64,000 nucleotides of DNA from Pelagibacterium nitratireducens (GTDB taxonomy: Bacteria > Pseudomonadota > Alphaproteobacteria > Rhizobiales > Devosiaceae): assembly GCF_037044555.1 (NCBI RefSeq), contig NZ_CP146275.1:1778501-1842500 (forward strand). Reading direction: 5' to 3'. A program made the translations under genes and the position numbers. The notes below the pieces were generated by a model that was not told the DNA's origin, did not search any database, and worked only from the letters and a program-made list of their open reading frames with translations. Shown piece by piece: positions 27,275 to 36,077 of the stretch. How positions within the stretch are numbered: position 1 is the stretch's first letter; the number at the start of each line of letters is the position of its first letter.

Positions 27275-29415
27275 TTGAGGTCAAAGGCACACGGCAGGTT
27301 GAAGGCGAAGGGCCGAACCCGGGCGATCGCTATGGGTTCGCCGATGCACAGCGGCTGAACCGCATACCGATGCTGTTCGGGTTGCTGATCACCGGTATTG
27401 TCGCCTATCTCAAGCTTGCGCTGACACCGGCCCAGGCGGCACAGCCACCCGATACGCCAACTCCTGAGCCCGAGCAGGACCTGGTCATCCAGGCCGCGGC
27501 GTCGAGCGCGCCGGAAAAACTGGACGACTATCGCAAAAAGGCAGGTATTGCGGACCCGGCGCACCACCTTGCGCCGCCTCTGCCCATGGAGCCGGGTCAA
27601 CAGATCAATAACGTCGTCGGTTTTCCCGGGCCGCGCTTTGCGTTGGCTGACTCATCGGTGATCGATTTTTCTGGTCCTCGGCCGGCCACAGTGAAGGGCG
27701 GCGACGGGCAGAATGGTGGGCCGCCGGCCCCGGTGGCGGTCCGTCAGGTCGCTAGAGAAGAGTCGCCGCCCGATGAGACGGGCCCGGCACGGCCGCCCAC
27801 ACAGGACCGAGGCAACAGGGCGCCTGAAACCGGCGCGCCCGTGCGGCTCAACAACATCGTGGCCGGCGCCGCCGTGCTGATCGGGCTCGACGAACTGCTG
27901 GCCAATGTCGTCGATGCCGATGGTGACGTGCTCAAGGTCGCCAATGTGCGCGCGTCCACAGGGTCTATCGGCAGAACCGAGGATGGGTGGGTCTATTCGA
28001 GCCATGCGCAAACGCCCGCTTCGGACGTTGTCATCACGTTTCAGGTCAGCGATGGGGTCGCTGCAGTAACGCACAGCGCCTTTTTCCGGCTGGAGCGGGG
28101 CGGGGATATGGTGGGCACGGACGCGCTCGACCACCTTGTCGGGGTGAACCTTGCCGACACTATCGATGCGCGGGGCGGTAACGATCTGATCGATGCGCGC
28201 GGCGGAGACGACGTGGTTTTCGGCGGGGCCGGGGACGATCTGATCGTTGCCGGTGCCGGCCACGATCTCGTCTATGGCGGGCTCGGCAATGACAGGATTT
28301 TTGGCGGATCGGGCAATGATATCCTGAGCGGTGGCGAGGGGGACGATCAGCTGTTCGGCGAAGACGGCGATGACACGCTTCTCGGCGAAGATGGTGCCGA
28401 TCGATTGTTTGGTGGTGCAGGCGACGATTTTCTCTCCGGCGGTGCCGGGGACGACATGCTCAGTGACGGCGGGGGCGCCGACAAGCTGTTTGGCGATGCG
28501 GGCGACGATACCCTTGTGGCGTCCGCCGACGCTGCCGCCGATGTGTTTGACGGCGGCGCGGGGACCGACACGCTCGATCTTTCTGCCGCAAAGCTGGCTG
28601 TCGCTGTCGATCTGGACGGGCAGAGCGCCGTGGGCGAAGAGATCGGCGAGGATACTGTCACCAACATCGAAACGGTTATCGGCGGCTCGGGTGACGATAC
28701 CATTGCCGGCGGTGGCGGGGACGAGACATTGCATGGGGGCGCCGGGGACGATGTGATCGACGGGTGCGGCGGCGATGATGAGATCCATGACGGCTCCGGC
28801 ACCGACACGGTGACGGGTGGTGAGGGCGACGACCGGGTTGTGGTCGCGCTCGATGGCGACGACGATTCGTTTGACGGCGGGGACGGGGCGGACACGCTCG
28901 ACCTCTCCGACACCAAGGTGGGCGTCTCCGTCGATCTTGCGACCGGGCAGGTATCGAGTGCCGAGATCGGAGATGATACCGCGACCGGGTTTGAAGAGGT
29001 GGTGGGCGGCGCGGGCGACGACATGTTCCATGTCGGGGACGAGGCGGTCGTGCTGACCGGCGGCGGGGGTGCTGACACCTTCTCGTTCGGTCTTCCTCTT
29101 ACTGACGCGACAGACCGGCCGCAGGTCATTCACGACATCCTCGATTTCCTGGTCGGCGATCGCATTCTGGTGGCCGAATACGAGTTCTCCAAGACCGGCC
29201 GCGACGGCGAGGAAAACCGGTTCGACTATTATTTCCAGGGCGAGGATGCCGAGGACGACCAGAGCGGTCTGCGGCTGAGGATTCGCTATGAACTGGAGGG
29301 CGATGAGGAGCGGACGCTGCTGGAATTCGACTACGACGGCAATCAGAACTACGACGTTGTGGTCGCCATCCACGGCCAGCATCAGCCTTACCTTTACGAA
29401 CACGCGATCATCTAA
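27271..29415 (+). CDS. Membrane-anchored RTX protein with cadherin-like domain
   Basis: A 714-residue protein whose start overlaps the transporter stop by four bases (ATGA). Residues about 33-52 form a hydrophobic helix (IPMLFGLLITGIVAYLKLAL) without a clear cleavage site. A Pro-rich disordered stretch to about residue 185 and a cadherin-like domain follow (about 190-280: VRLNNIVAGAAVLIGLDELLANVVDADGDVLKV). The rest is RTX repeats (about 285-600) and a C-terminal domain ending LEFDYDGNQNYDVVVAIHGQHQPY. A non-cleaved N-terminal membrane helix is odd for a type I cargo. It may stay tethered in the inner membrane or act as an accessory to secretion of the giant peroxidase (inference). Confidence 0.82.
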   Translation: MIEVKGTRQVEGEGPNPGDRYGFADAQRLNRIPMLFGLLITGIVAYLKLALTPAQAAQPPDTPTPEPEQDLVIQAAASSAPEKLDDYRKKAGIADPAHHLAPPLPMEPGQQINNVVGFPGPRFALADSSVIDFSGPRPATVKGGDGQNGGPPAPVAVRQVAREESPPDETGPARPPTQDRGNRAPETGAPVRLNNIVAGAAVLIGLDELLANVVDADGDVLKVANVRASTGSIGRTEDGWVYSSHAQTPASDVVITFQVSDGVAAVTHSAFFRLERGGDMVGTDALDHLVGVNLADTIDARGGNDLIDARGGDDVVFGGAGDDLIVAGAGHDLVYGGLGNDRIFGGSGNDILSGGEGDDQLFGEDGDDTLLGEDGADRLFGGAGDDFLSGGAGDDMLSDGGGADKLFGDAGDDTLVASADAAADVFDGGAGTDTLDLSAAKLAVAVDLDGQSAVGEEIGEDTVTNIETVIGGSGDDTIAGGGGDETLHGGAGDDVIDGCGGDDEIHDGSGTDTVTGGEGDDRVVVALDGDDDSFDGGDGADTLDLSDTKVGVSVDLATGQVSSAEIGDDTATGFEEVVGGAGDDMFHVGDEAVVLTGGGGADTFSFGLPLTDATDRPQVIHDILDFLVGDRILVAEYEFSKTGRDGEENRFDYYFQGEDAEDDQSGLRLRIRYELEGDEERTLLEFDYDGNQNYDVVVAIHGQHQPYLYEHAII

Positions 29416-29441
29416 TTTGAAGGGCTCGGGGAGCACCGATC

Positions 29442-30782
29442 ATGACAAGTATTGACGCTGGACCATTGAGCGCAGGGCGACGCCGCCGGGGGCGGGCCGA
29501 AGAGTCCACCTACAGTCTGGGGCTTCGGATCGCCGTCAGCGCGTTTTTCGGGTTCCTGCTGGTGGGGGTCGTCGGCGGCTGGGCCGCCACGGCCACGCTG
29601 ACCGGGGCGGTGATCGCGCCCGGCACGGTTGCGGTCGGCCAGCACGTCAAGGAGGTGCAGCATCGCGATGGCGGCATCGTCGGCGAGATTGCAGTGCAGG
29701 AGGGCGATTTCGTCGAAGCCGGCGAAGTGCTGTTGCGGCTGAGCGATGTGGAGACGCGCGCCGAGCGGTCCATCGTGCTCAGCCAGCTCTATGAGCTGCA
29801 GGGGCGGGCGGCCCGGCTGCTGTCGGAGCGGGACGGGCTGACCGAAATCGATTTTTCCACGGTGCTTGCCGCCGAAGGCCCGGCGCGTTCGGCCATCATC
29901 GGCGGGGAAACCACACTGTTTGTCGGCAATCTCCTGGCGCGGGCGCGCCAGAAAGAGCAGCTCGAGCTCCAGCTTGGCCAATTGAGCCAGGAGATCGTGG
30001 GGCTCGAGTCGCAATTGGGAGCGCTCAACGAGGAGATCGAACTGGTCAGCACCGAGCATGCCAGGCTCGAAGAACTGGCCACCGCCGGGCTGATCGAGGG
30101 CGCGCGGGTCTATGCCATCAACCGCGAAATCGCGCGGCTGACCGGCGAACGCGGCGAGGCACTGGCCAATATGGCGCGGGCCGAGGGCCGCATGAGCGAA
30201 GTGCGGCTGCAGATCATCGCCACAGATGAAACCGCCCGCAACGAGGCGCAGCGCGAGCTGCGGGTCGTTCAGGCGCAGATCACCGAGCTGTCCGAGCGCC
30301 TGCTTTCGGCCGAGGACCGGCTGGACCGGGTCGATATCCGCTCGCCCATCGCCGGCATCGTCAACGAGATGAACGTCACCACCGTTGGCGGGGTGATCAC
30401 CCCGGCGCAGACGCTCGTTACGATCGTGCCCGACGATGCCGATCTGAAGATCGAAATGCGGCTGAGCATTGTCGATGTCGATCAGGTCTCGGTCGGCCAG
30501 CCGGTCAAGCTGCGCTTTTCGGCCTTCAACCAGCGCACCACCCCCGAGCTGGAGGGCGAGATCGTCCATGTTTCGGCTGCCGCGCAGCGCGACAGCGCCA
30601 CGGGCGAGTTGTTCTATCTGGGCGAAGTCGAGATCACCGACGATATCGGCAAGCTGGGGAACGTGACGCTGATCCCCGGAATGCCCGTCGAGGTGTTCGC
30701 CCAGACCGCCGAAATGACCGCGTTGAGCTATCTGGTCAAACCGTTTCTCGACCAGGCGGCCCGCGCCTTCCGCGAGGAGTAG
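29442..30782 (+). CDS. Type I secretion membrane fusion protein (HlyD family)
   Basis: A 446-residue periplasmic adaptor linking the ABC exporter to an outer-membrane TolC-type channel. One N-terminal membrane helix (IAVSAFFGFLLVGVVGGWAATATL) is followed by a lipoyl-like half (APGTVAVGQHVKEVQHRDGGIVGEIAVQEGDFVEAGEVLL), a long alpha-helical hairpin (about 110-280) and the second lipoyl/beta-barrel half (RVDIRSPIAGIVNEMNV, then LIPGMPVEVFAQT). It lies 26 bases after the anchored RTX gene. No tolC gene is present in the locus, so the outer-membrane partner must be encoded elsewhere. Confidence 0.94.
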   Translation: MTSIDAGPLSAGRRRRGRAEESTYSLGLRIAVSAFFGFLLVGVVGGWAATATLTGAVIAPGTVAVGQHVKEVQHRDGGIVGEIAVQEGDFVEAGEVLLRLSDVETRAERSIVLSQLYELQGRAARLLSERDGLTEIDFSTVLAAEGPARSAIIGGETTLFVGNLLARARQKEQLELQLGQLSQEIVGLESQLGALNEEIELVSTEHARLEELATAGLIEGARVYAINREIARLTGERGEALANMARAEGRMSEVRLQIIATDETARNEAQRELRVVQAQITELSERLLSAEDRLDRVDIRSPIAGIVNEMNVTTVGGVITPAQTLVTIVPDDADLKIEMRLSIVDVDQVSVGQPVKLRFSAFNQRTTPELEGEIVHVSAAAQRDSATGELFYLGEVEITDDIGKLGNVTLIPGMPVEVFAQTAEMTALSYLVKPFLDQAARAFREE

Positions 30783-30796
30783 GCGCGCGAAAGTGA

Positions 30797-31256
30797 CCGA
30801 TGGCCATAAGCCCCGGTTTATATAAGCGGTGCCCGAAGGGGCGGTGAACGGCGAAGCAAGCTTCATCCGTAGTGTAGTTTATGTGCGAAGCCAGCTTCGC
30901 CGTTCACACCCGGGGTTTTTGGCTTATAGCGGCTCTCGGGCTGGGGTTTGTCGGGACGCCATCCTTGCAGATGGTTTCCACGGTGCCCCTCTCCCTTTCG
31001 GGAGTACGACGTGGATTTTACTCCTCGTCCGGCCATCCGTCCGCTTTGGGCCTCCGCTGGGGCGACCCCCATCGGACCCGGACCGACCTGTCGGATGGGA
31101 CCGGAGTGCCCGGAGGCCGATGTGGTCCTAAGGCTCGGACCCATGCTCCCCCTTCTCCAATCCCGCCCTCACCGGAAGCTCGTTTGCAACCTCGCCCTGG
31201 TGCGGTCGTGAGGGGAGATTGCCATGAGGGACTGGGGGCGGGGATAAGATTTTTGG
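30797..31256 (+). repeat. 460-bp dispersed repeat, copy 2
   Basis: Same length and orientation as 14772-15231, offset by exactly 16025 bases. Its inverted repeat (GTGAACGGCGAAGC at 30844-30857, GCTTCGCCGTTCAC at 30894-30907) is perfect, whereas copy 1 has one G-U wobble. It begins 14 bases after the HlyD-type gene. With copy 1 it brackets the VOC, two-component and RTX secretion genes. Confidence 0.9.
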
Positions 31257-31344
31257 GAGGGCTTTCGCCGACGTCGTTCCTGCCGCGACTCGGGTGCGTG
31301 GCGGTCGGGGAGAGAGGTGGGGTCGTTTTCGGCGTTCGGGCCTG

Positions 31345-31404
31345 AACGTCTGAGGTGCTGCGCAGCAGCGGTGCGGATCCCCGGGTCAAGCCCGAGGATG
31401 ACGG
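31345..31404 (+). repeat. 60-bp REP-like repeat, copy A
   Basis: Runs from AACGTCTGAGGTGCTGCG to AAGCCCGAGGATGACGG and includes GGATCCCCGGGTC. It is nearly identical to copy B (31993-32052). The core is shared in inverted orientation with copy C (31583-31620). Such GTCATCCTCGGGCTTGACCC palindromic units are widespread intergenic repeats in alphaproteobacteria. Confidence 0.85.
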
Positions 31405-31582
31405 TGGTGGGGTGGGGAGGTTGGAGATCCCATTGAGCTTTCAGTTTTGGGCCGGCGTCGTTATGACGACATCTTGTCGTCTTTGGCGGTATTGGGTCTC
31501 TGGAACATCATGCGGCGCAAAGGTGACTGCAGCGCCATCAGCCCGGTTATGGCCCGTTTTGGCCGTGATCTTTCCCCACTCA

Positions 31583-31620
31583 CCGCGTCATCCTCGGGCT
31601 TGACCCGGGGATCCGCTGCC
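31583..31620 (-). repeat. REP-like repeat, copy C (inverted core)
   Basis: CGTCATCCTCGGGCTTGACC followed by CGGGGATCCGCTGCC is the reverse complement of the core of copies A and B. Copies A and C together form a large inverted pair upstream of the GIY-YIG gene. Confidence 0.8.
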
Positions 31621-31685
31621 TTTCGAGGTCCACCGAAGATGGTTCGATCTTGACGCTTGCCACGGCCTCGTTCTCATAATCGGAA

Positions 31686-31979
31686 ATGGGCGGGTTCGTT
31701 TACATCATGGCGCATCGGCGGCGCGGGGCGACCTATATCGGGGTAACGAACAACCTCGTGCGCCGCATTTACGAGCATCGCAACAGCAAGGGTGGTGGGC
31801 ATACGCGGAGTTACGGCATTCACCGGCTGGTGTGGTTCGAGGAGCACGCGGACATTCGCGACGCCATCCACATGGAAAAGCGGCTCAAGAAGTGGGAGCA
31901 GGCGTGGAAATTCGAACTGATCGAGAACGCCAATCCGCACTGGGATGATTTGTGGGAGGAGGTGGCGGGGTCGTTTTAG
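31686..31979 (+). CDS. GIY-YIG nuclease-family small protein
   Basis: A 97-residue single-domain protein of the UPF0213/YhbQ-like GIY-YIG group. FVYIMAHRRRGATYIGVTNNLVRRIYEHRNSKGGGHTRSYGIHRLVWFEE carries the YI...YIG core, the catalytic Arg in VRRIYEHR and the following His. EKRLKKWEQAWK continues, with the conserved C-terminal Asn in LIENANPHW. These proteins are often linked to dispersed intergenic repeats in alphaproteobacteria. Here the gene sits between REP-like copies A/C and B, as expected if it has a role in repeat mobility or repair (inference). Confidence 0.88.
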   Translation: MGGFVYIMAHRRRGATYIGVTNNLVRRIYEHRNSKGGGHTRSYGIHRLVWFEEHADIRDAIHMEKRLKKWEQAWKFELIENANPHWDDLWEEVAGSF

Positions 31980-31992
31980 GCGGCCGGGCTCA

Positions 31993-32052
31993 AACGTCTG
32001 AGGTGCTGCGTAGAAGCGGTGCGGATCCCCGGGTCAAGCCCGAGGATGACGG
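31993..32052 (+). repeat. 60-bp REP-like repeat, copy B
   Basis: Same orientation and length as copy A at 31345-31404, with only a few differences. It lies between the GIY-YIG gene and the stop codon of the ImmA/IrrE-like gene, which starts ten bases further on. Confidence 0.85.
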
Positions 32053-32061
32053 GAGCTAAGT

Positions 32062-32721
32062 TTAGTCTCCATTCCATCGCCGGGCGTTTCGAGCCATTTC
32101 TTTGGCCGCTGCGTTATAATCGCCAGTGTCGAATTTTTCTGCGACCGCCAAAACAATGCTTCCGTCAGGTGCCAGCTTAACCGGCGGCAAGGGCTTTCTC
32201 TGAATGCCATGCCGAATCCGATAACGTTCTTGCAGGGTCTTAAGGCGGTAATTCGCCATTGAAAGGGAAACGCCAAACCTGTTTGCCAGTGTTCTGGCGC
32301 TGGTCAACATGTCTACGTCTGCAAGTTTCTCGGGCACCAGTATCGCTGCGGCAATCTTGTCCGCTTCGCGCTCATTCTTTTTCACCTCGCTGCCAAACTG
32401 CTGCCCATGATCCACGCGTCTGTGTCTCGTGAATTTATGACCGGCGAGAAGATGCGCAATTTCATGAGCGACGGTAAAGCGATGCTGTGGCATCTGTTTG
32501 CGCGCGCAAGTATGGCTTAAGTGCATGGTGCGAGTATCTGGTGCGTAGTACGCCTCTGACATTCCAAACTGACCGTCAGGGAAAAATTGAACATCAAGTA
32601 TCATGTCTTGACGTTTCATTTTATCGAGAACTTCAAGCATATTGGGAATGAAGTCGTGCTCGATGGCGACGTCGATACGAAACTGTTCTGCCAACGATTC
32701 GATTTGGTCGTCAGTAAGCAT
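32062..32721 (-). CDS. ImmA/IrrE-family metallopeptidase
   Basis: A 219-residue protein with the zinc-binding HEIAH motif (FTVAHEIAHLLAGH, about residue 86) and the downstream glutamate in KKNEREADKIAAAILVP, as in the M78/ImmA-IrrE family. Members cleave XRE-type repressors to derepress mobile elements or stress genes. A C-terminal helical part (TLANRFGVSLSMANYRLKTLQERY) resembles the helix-turn-helix-like tail seen in many family members. No XRE partner gene is adjacent. It lies just beyond the terminator of the Tn7-like operon on the same strand and may be cargo of that element (inference). Confidence 0.88.
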   Translation of the reverse strand: MLTDDQIESLAEQFRIDVAIEHDFIPNMLEVLDKMKRQDMILDVQFFPDGQFGMSEAYYAPDTRTMHLSHTCARKQMPQHRFTVAHEIAHLLAGHKFTRHRRVDHGQQFGSEVKKNEREADKIAAAILVPEKLADVDMLTSARTLANRFGVSLSMANYRLKTLQERYRIRHGIQRKPLPPVKLAPDGSIVLAVAEKFDTGDYNAAAKEMARNARRWNGD

Positions 32722-33011
32722 CTTGATCTCCTAGATCATAACTACTCGCCCATAATCTATCTACGCAAAGGATGCCCGACGAAGGATCGCCGGGCAACTA
32801 TAGGAGTCCGCTCACTCGTTGCCTTTGATGGTGTGGGAAAGTCATAAAAATCAAAGGGTTGAGATTCCAGTGTTTCGCAAAGTTGCCATTACGTCCGCTG
32901 ATTGATTGCCTTTTTGTCCAGTCAGAATTGCCTCTCGCGCGGGACGTCATGCGGCACGGCAAAAAAAAGAGCCCATGGGAGGGCTCTGAAAATTGCTCGG
33001 TTGAAGATGAC
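32722..33011. other. Intergenic region between the ImmA-like gene and the tniQ remnant
   Basis: 290 bases with no credible gene. It holds the operon terminator at 32961-32987 and a small GC hairpin near 32775-32797. Four TTGCC-containing words (near 32820, 32883, 32905, 32928) are spaced irregularly and could be part of a transposon end, but I could not match them to the other end. Confidence 0.5.
32961..32987 (-). terminator. Terminator of the tnsABC-tniQ operon
   Basis: On the minus strand AGAGCCC, a 6-base loop and GGGCTCT are followed by a run of seven T. It stands 25 bases beyond the stop codon of the tniQ 3' fragment. Confidence 0.88.
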
Positions 33012-33557
33012 TTAGTTTCGGGCGAAGAAATACGCCCGTGGCGGGAATCCAGGTGAGGGCTCGACACCGCGCTCCTTGAGGAGGCGTTGCATCCGGCGAG
33101 GCGCTATGTTGGCCTCGGATGCAAGATCGCGCAGACTAACATACTTCGACCGAAAGCTTTGGTATGATGCGCGATCGACAACCCGCTGCATACACCGTCG
33201 GGTGGGATGCCTGATCTCGCGCGTCTCCAAGTGATTTTCGACCAGCTCTTTTAGAGCAGAATGCGGGAATCCGAGGTCAAGGGGCAGCGAGCTCATCAAG
33301 ATGCCGTCCAGTTTCCTCCCTTGAACGAAAGGTCTTATTTCTTTGGGGTCGACCAGAACAGCGGCATAGCCTTCGACTGATGCCAGACGAGATACTCTAT
33401 GCAGCTTTGCGTCCAGGATTAGTCCCAACACCTCCATTTGGCTGCACTGAAGCGTCAAACGACACTTAGCAATGGAAACCATGCCAGAAGGCGCAATTTC
33501 GCATGGTGTCGCCAGCGAATGCAACCAATCAACAAAGCCATCAAGCTCCACTCGATC
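33012..33557 (-). pseudogene. tniQ: tniQ 3' fragment (split by IS66 element)
   Basis: C-terminal 181 residues of the TniQ-family target-site protein. The frame runs DRVELDGFVDWLHSLATPCE and on to a helix-turn-helix-like end (RDLASEANIAPRRMQRLLKERGVEPSPGFPP). The insertion element starts at 33558. Joining 36100 to 33549, which removes the element and one copy of the 8-bp duplication, gives a single open frame across the junction (NPIFDRVELDGF) and a restored protein of about 626 residues if the 5' frame is taken from 37442. The longer open frame from 33596 borrows its first codons from the IS end. Confidence 0.88.
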
Positions 33558-33677
33558 GTAAGCGAGAAGCCCACCCCGTCTGGTGACGGCCGACATCCGG
33601 CGGTATTGGCACCCGAGAATTTGTGATGGGTGTTATGTTCTATGTCTACGACTATGCCTGGAGATGGAAGTTTTCAT

Positions 33678-34028
33678 ATGATCGAGGCGGTGCCTGATCG
33701 TATGGAGGGCGCGCCTGTCGCTCGGCGGCGCCGGTGGTCGGATGCGTTCAAGGCCGAGATGGTGGCGCGCTGTCTTGAGCCTGGGGCCAACGTGTCGGCG
33801 CTGGCGCGCGAGATCGGGATTTCTCCTTCGCAGTTGTTCGGTTGGCGCACCGAGGCATTCAAGCGCGGCGAGGTCGCAAAACGCGATGACGATGCAGGAG
33901 TGGTAGCCGCCGCAAGGTCTGAGCGCGGTATGATCGAGATCGTGGTCAGTGACACGGTGGTCCGGGTTGGCTCCGATGTCGGAGACGCCCATCTGCGGCG
34001 GGTAATCCGCGCTGTGCGGTCGGCATGA
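33678..34028 (+). CDS. tnpA: IS66 accessory protein TnpA
   Basis: The helix-turn-helix protein of IS66 elements (RRRWSDAFKAEMVARCLEPGANVSALAREIGISPSQLFGWRTEAFKRG). The ATG at 33678 (MIEAVPDRMEGAP) is preferred; the frame is open 16 codons further upstream. The stop overlaps the start of tnpB. Confidence 0.9.
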   Translation: MIEAVPDRMEGAPVARRRRWSDAFKAEMVARCLEPGANVSALAREIGISPSQLFGWRTEAFKRGEVAKRDDDAGVVAAARSERGMIEIVVSDTVVRVGSDVGDAHLRRVIRAVRSA

Positions 34029-34369
34029 TCCCTACGGGTGTAAAGGTTTATCTGGCCAGCCAGCCCGTGGACTTTCGCAAGGGGCCAGACGGTCTTGTTG
34101 GTCTGGTGCGCGATGCTGGAGCGGACCCCTTCAATGGCGCGCTCTATGTCTTTCGCGCCAAGCGGGCCGACCGGATCAAGATCGTGTGGTGGGATGGCAC
34201 CGGACTTTGCCTTTACGCCAAGCGGTTGGAGAAGGCGGCGTTCTGCTGGCCGCGGATTGGTAATACTCGGGTGCAGATGAGCTACGCACAGCTGCTGGCA
34301 CTGATCGAGGGGATGGACTGGAAGCGGGTGCGAACAGTGCCGGTGAACCGGCCGCAATCTGCTGGGTAA
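34025..34369 (+). CDS. tnpB: IS66 accessory protein TnpB
   Basis: A 114-residue protein of the IS66 Orf2 family (MIPTGVKVYLASQPVDFRKGPDGL, RADRIKIVWWDGTGLCLYAKRLEKAAFCWP). It starts within the tnpA stop (ATGA overlap), so the two are translationally coupled. Required for efficient transposition in studied IS66 elements. Confidence 0.95.
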   Translation: MIPTGVKVYLASQPVDFRKGPDGLVGLVRDAGADPFNGALYVFRAKRADRIKIVWWDGTGLCLYAKRLEKAAFCWPRIGNTRVQMSYAQLLALIEGMDWKRVRTVPVNRPQSAG

Positions 34370-34442
34370 ACGTCTGCGGCAGACTGACTCAGGGAGCGCA
34401 AAAAGCCAGGCAATCGGGGGTGTTTTGTGCCATGATCGCGGC

Positions 34443-36077
34443 ATGAACCCGGCCGATTTGCATGCGCTCCCCGATGACGTCCACGCCCTCAAGGCGATGA
34501 TCGTGGCGGCCCAGGACAGGGTGGCGTCGGCCGAGCAGCGGCGCCGGGCTCTGGAAGCTGAAATCGCCGCGCATGAGGCCGAGATTGCCGCCATGAAGGC
34601 GGACAAGGCTGCCGACGCGGAAAAGATCGGCCGGCTGGAATCCATCATCGCCCTGCTGCAGCGGGCCCAATACGGCACTCGCTCGGAAAAGCTGCGGATC
34701 GCCCCCCTTGATGACGAGCAGATGGCTTTCGCCTTTGATGAGTTGCGGACCGGTCTTGGCGAGATCGAGGCCAAACGCGAAAAGCAATCCGGACAAGCCG
34801 CGCTCCGTCCTCCGCGTCCCCGGAAAGGGTTTGCACCGCACCTGGAGCGGATCGAGGAGGTGATCGAGCCCGAGGTGCCGGCCGAGTGCGAAGGCCTTGA
34901 TGCCGTGCGGATCGGTGAGGACGTCACCGAGCGCCTCGATGTGACGCCGGCCAGGTTCCGCGTCATCGTCACCCGTCGCCCCAAATACGCCTATCGCCTG
35001 GCGGACGGCCAGGATCGCATCGCGCAGGCTCCGGCGCCCAACCATCTCATTGCCGGCGGCATTCCCACCGAGGCGGTGCTGGCCCAGGTGGCGGTCAGCA
35101 AATACGCCGATGGCCTACCGCTCTATCGCCAGGAAGAGATTTACTCTCGTGATGGGGTGGAGCTGGATCGGTCTCTGATGGCGCAATGGATGGGGCGGCT
35201 GAGCTTCGAGCTCGAGCCACTCGCCCACCATGTTCTCAAAACCATCAAGCTCGGTGAGCGGGTTTTTGCCGACGAGACCCGGCTTCCGACCCTGGCGCCT
35301 GGCACTGGCAAGGTGAAAACAGCTTGGCTTTGGGCTTATGCCCGGGACGACCGGACCTTTGGAGGATCAAGTCCACCGATGGTGGCCTATTGCTTCGAAG
35401 ACAGCAGATCAGGCGAATGCGTCGCCCGGCATCTGGACGGCTATCGCGGGATCCTGCAGATCGACGGCTATGCTGCCTATAACCGACTGGGCAAAGCGAG
35501 TGGCGCCAACGACGCCATGACGCTCGCCGGGTGCTGGGCGCACGCACGGCGCAAGTTCTTCGATCTCCAGGCCAGTGACGGTTCGCCCTTTGCCGGTGCC
35601 GTGGTGACGGCGATGGCACCGCTGTGGGCCATCGAAGACGACATTCGTGGTCACGACCCCGATCTGCGCGCCGCCATCAGAGCCGAGAAGTCCGCGCCGA
35701 TCGTGAGCGACCTGCTCGCCGTTCTGGACCGGGAACTGCCCCGCATCTCGGGGAAATCGAAACTGGCCGAGGCGATCCGCTACACGCTCGCCCGGCGTGC
35801 CGTGCTCGAACGCTTCCTCTCGGATGGCCGCATCGAGCTCGACTCCAATATCGTCGAGCGCGCCATCAGACCCCAGACCATTACGCGCAAGAACAGCCTT
35901 TTTGCCGGCAGTGACGGGGGCGGCCGCTCCTGGGCAACCATCGCAACGTTGCTCATCACGGCCAAGATGAACGATGTCGACCCACATGTTTGGCTCACCC
36001 AGACCCTCGAGCGTATCGCCAATGGCTGGCCCAACAGCGACATCGACGCCCTCATGCCCTGGAACTACGCCGGCTGA
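34443..36077 (+). CDS. tnpC: IS66 transposase TnpC
   Basis: A 544-residue DDE transposase. An N-terminal leucine-rich coiled coil (ALKAMIVAAQDRVASAEQRRRALEAEIAAHEAEIAA) is followed by the IS66 linker (RAQYGTRSEKLR). The catalytic domain follows (VFADETRLPTLAPGTGKVKTAWLWAYARDDR, LQIDGYAAYNRL, CWAHARRKFFDL), ending with the IS66 C-terminal motif SNIVERAIRPQTITRKNSLFAGSDGGG. The ATG at 34443 is preferred to one six codons upstream. The gene appears intact. Confidence 0.95.
   Translation: MNPADLHALPDDVHALKAMIVAAQDRVASAEQRRRALEAEIAAHEAEIAAMKADKAADAEKIGRLESIIALLQRAQYGTRSEKLRIAPLDDEQMAFAFDELRTGLGEIEAKREKQSGQAALRPPRPRKGFAPHLERIEEVIEPEVPAECEGLDAVRIGEDVTERLDVTPARFRVIVTRRPKYAYRLADGQDRIAQAPAPNHLIAGGIPTEAVLAQVAVSKYADGLPLYRQEEIYSRDGVELDRSLMAQWMGRLSFELEPLAHHVLKTIKLGERVFADETRLPTLAPGTGKVKTAWLWAYARDDRTFGGSSPPMVAYCFEDSRSGECVARHLDGYRGILQIDGYAAYNRLGKASGANDAMTLAGCWAHARRKFFDLQASDGSPFAGAVVTAMAPLWAIEDDIRGHDPDLRAAIRAEKSAPIVSDLLAVLDRELPRISGKSKLAEAIRYTLARRAVLERFLSDGRIELDSNIVERAIRPQTITRKNSLFAGSDGGGRSWATIATLLITAKMNDVDPHVWLTQTLERIANGWPNSDIDALMPWNYAG

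Noticed and set aside
27652..29436. 594-codon minus-strand frame over the second RTX gene
   Set aside because: Same repeat-driven artefact as above; the sense protein has clear domains.
33558..33596. Start of the 33012-33596 frame as a genuine gene start
   Set aside because: The first 13 codons come from the IS66 end. Continuity with the 5' tniQ fragment after removing the element explains the frame better.
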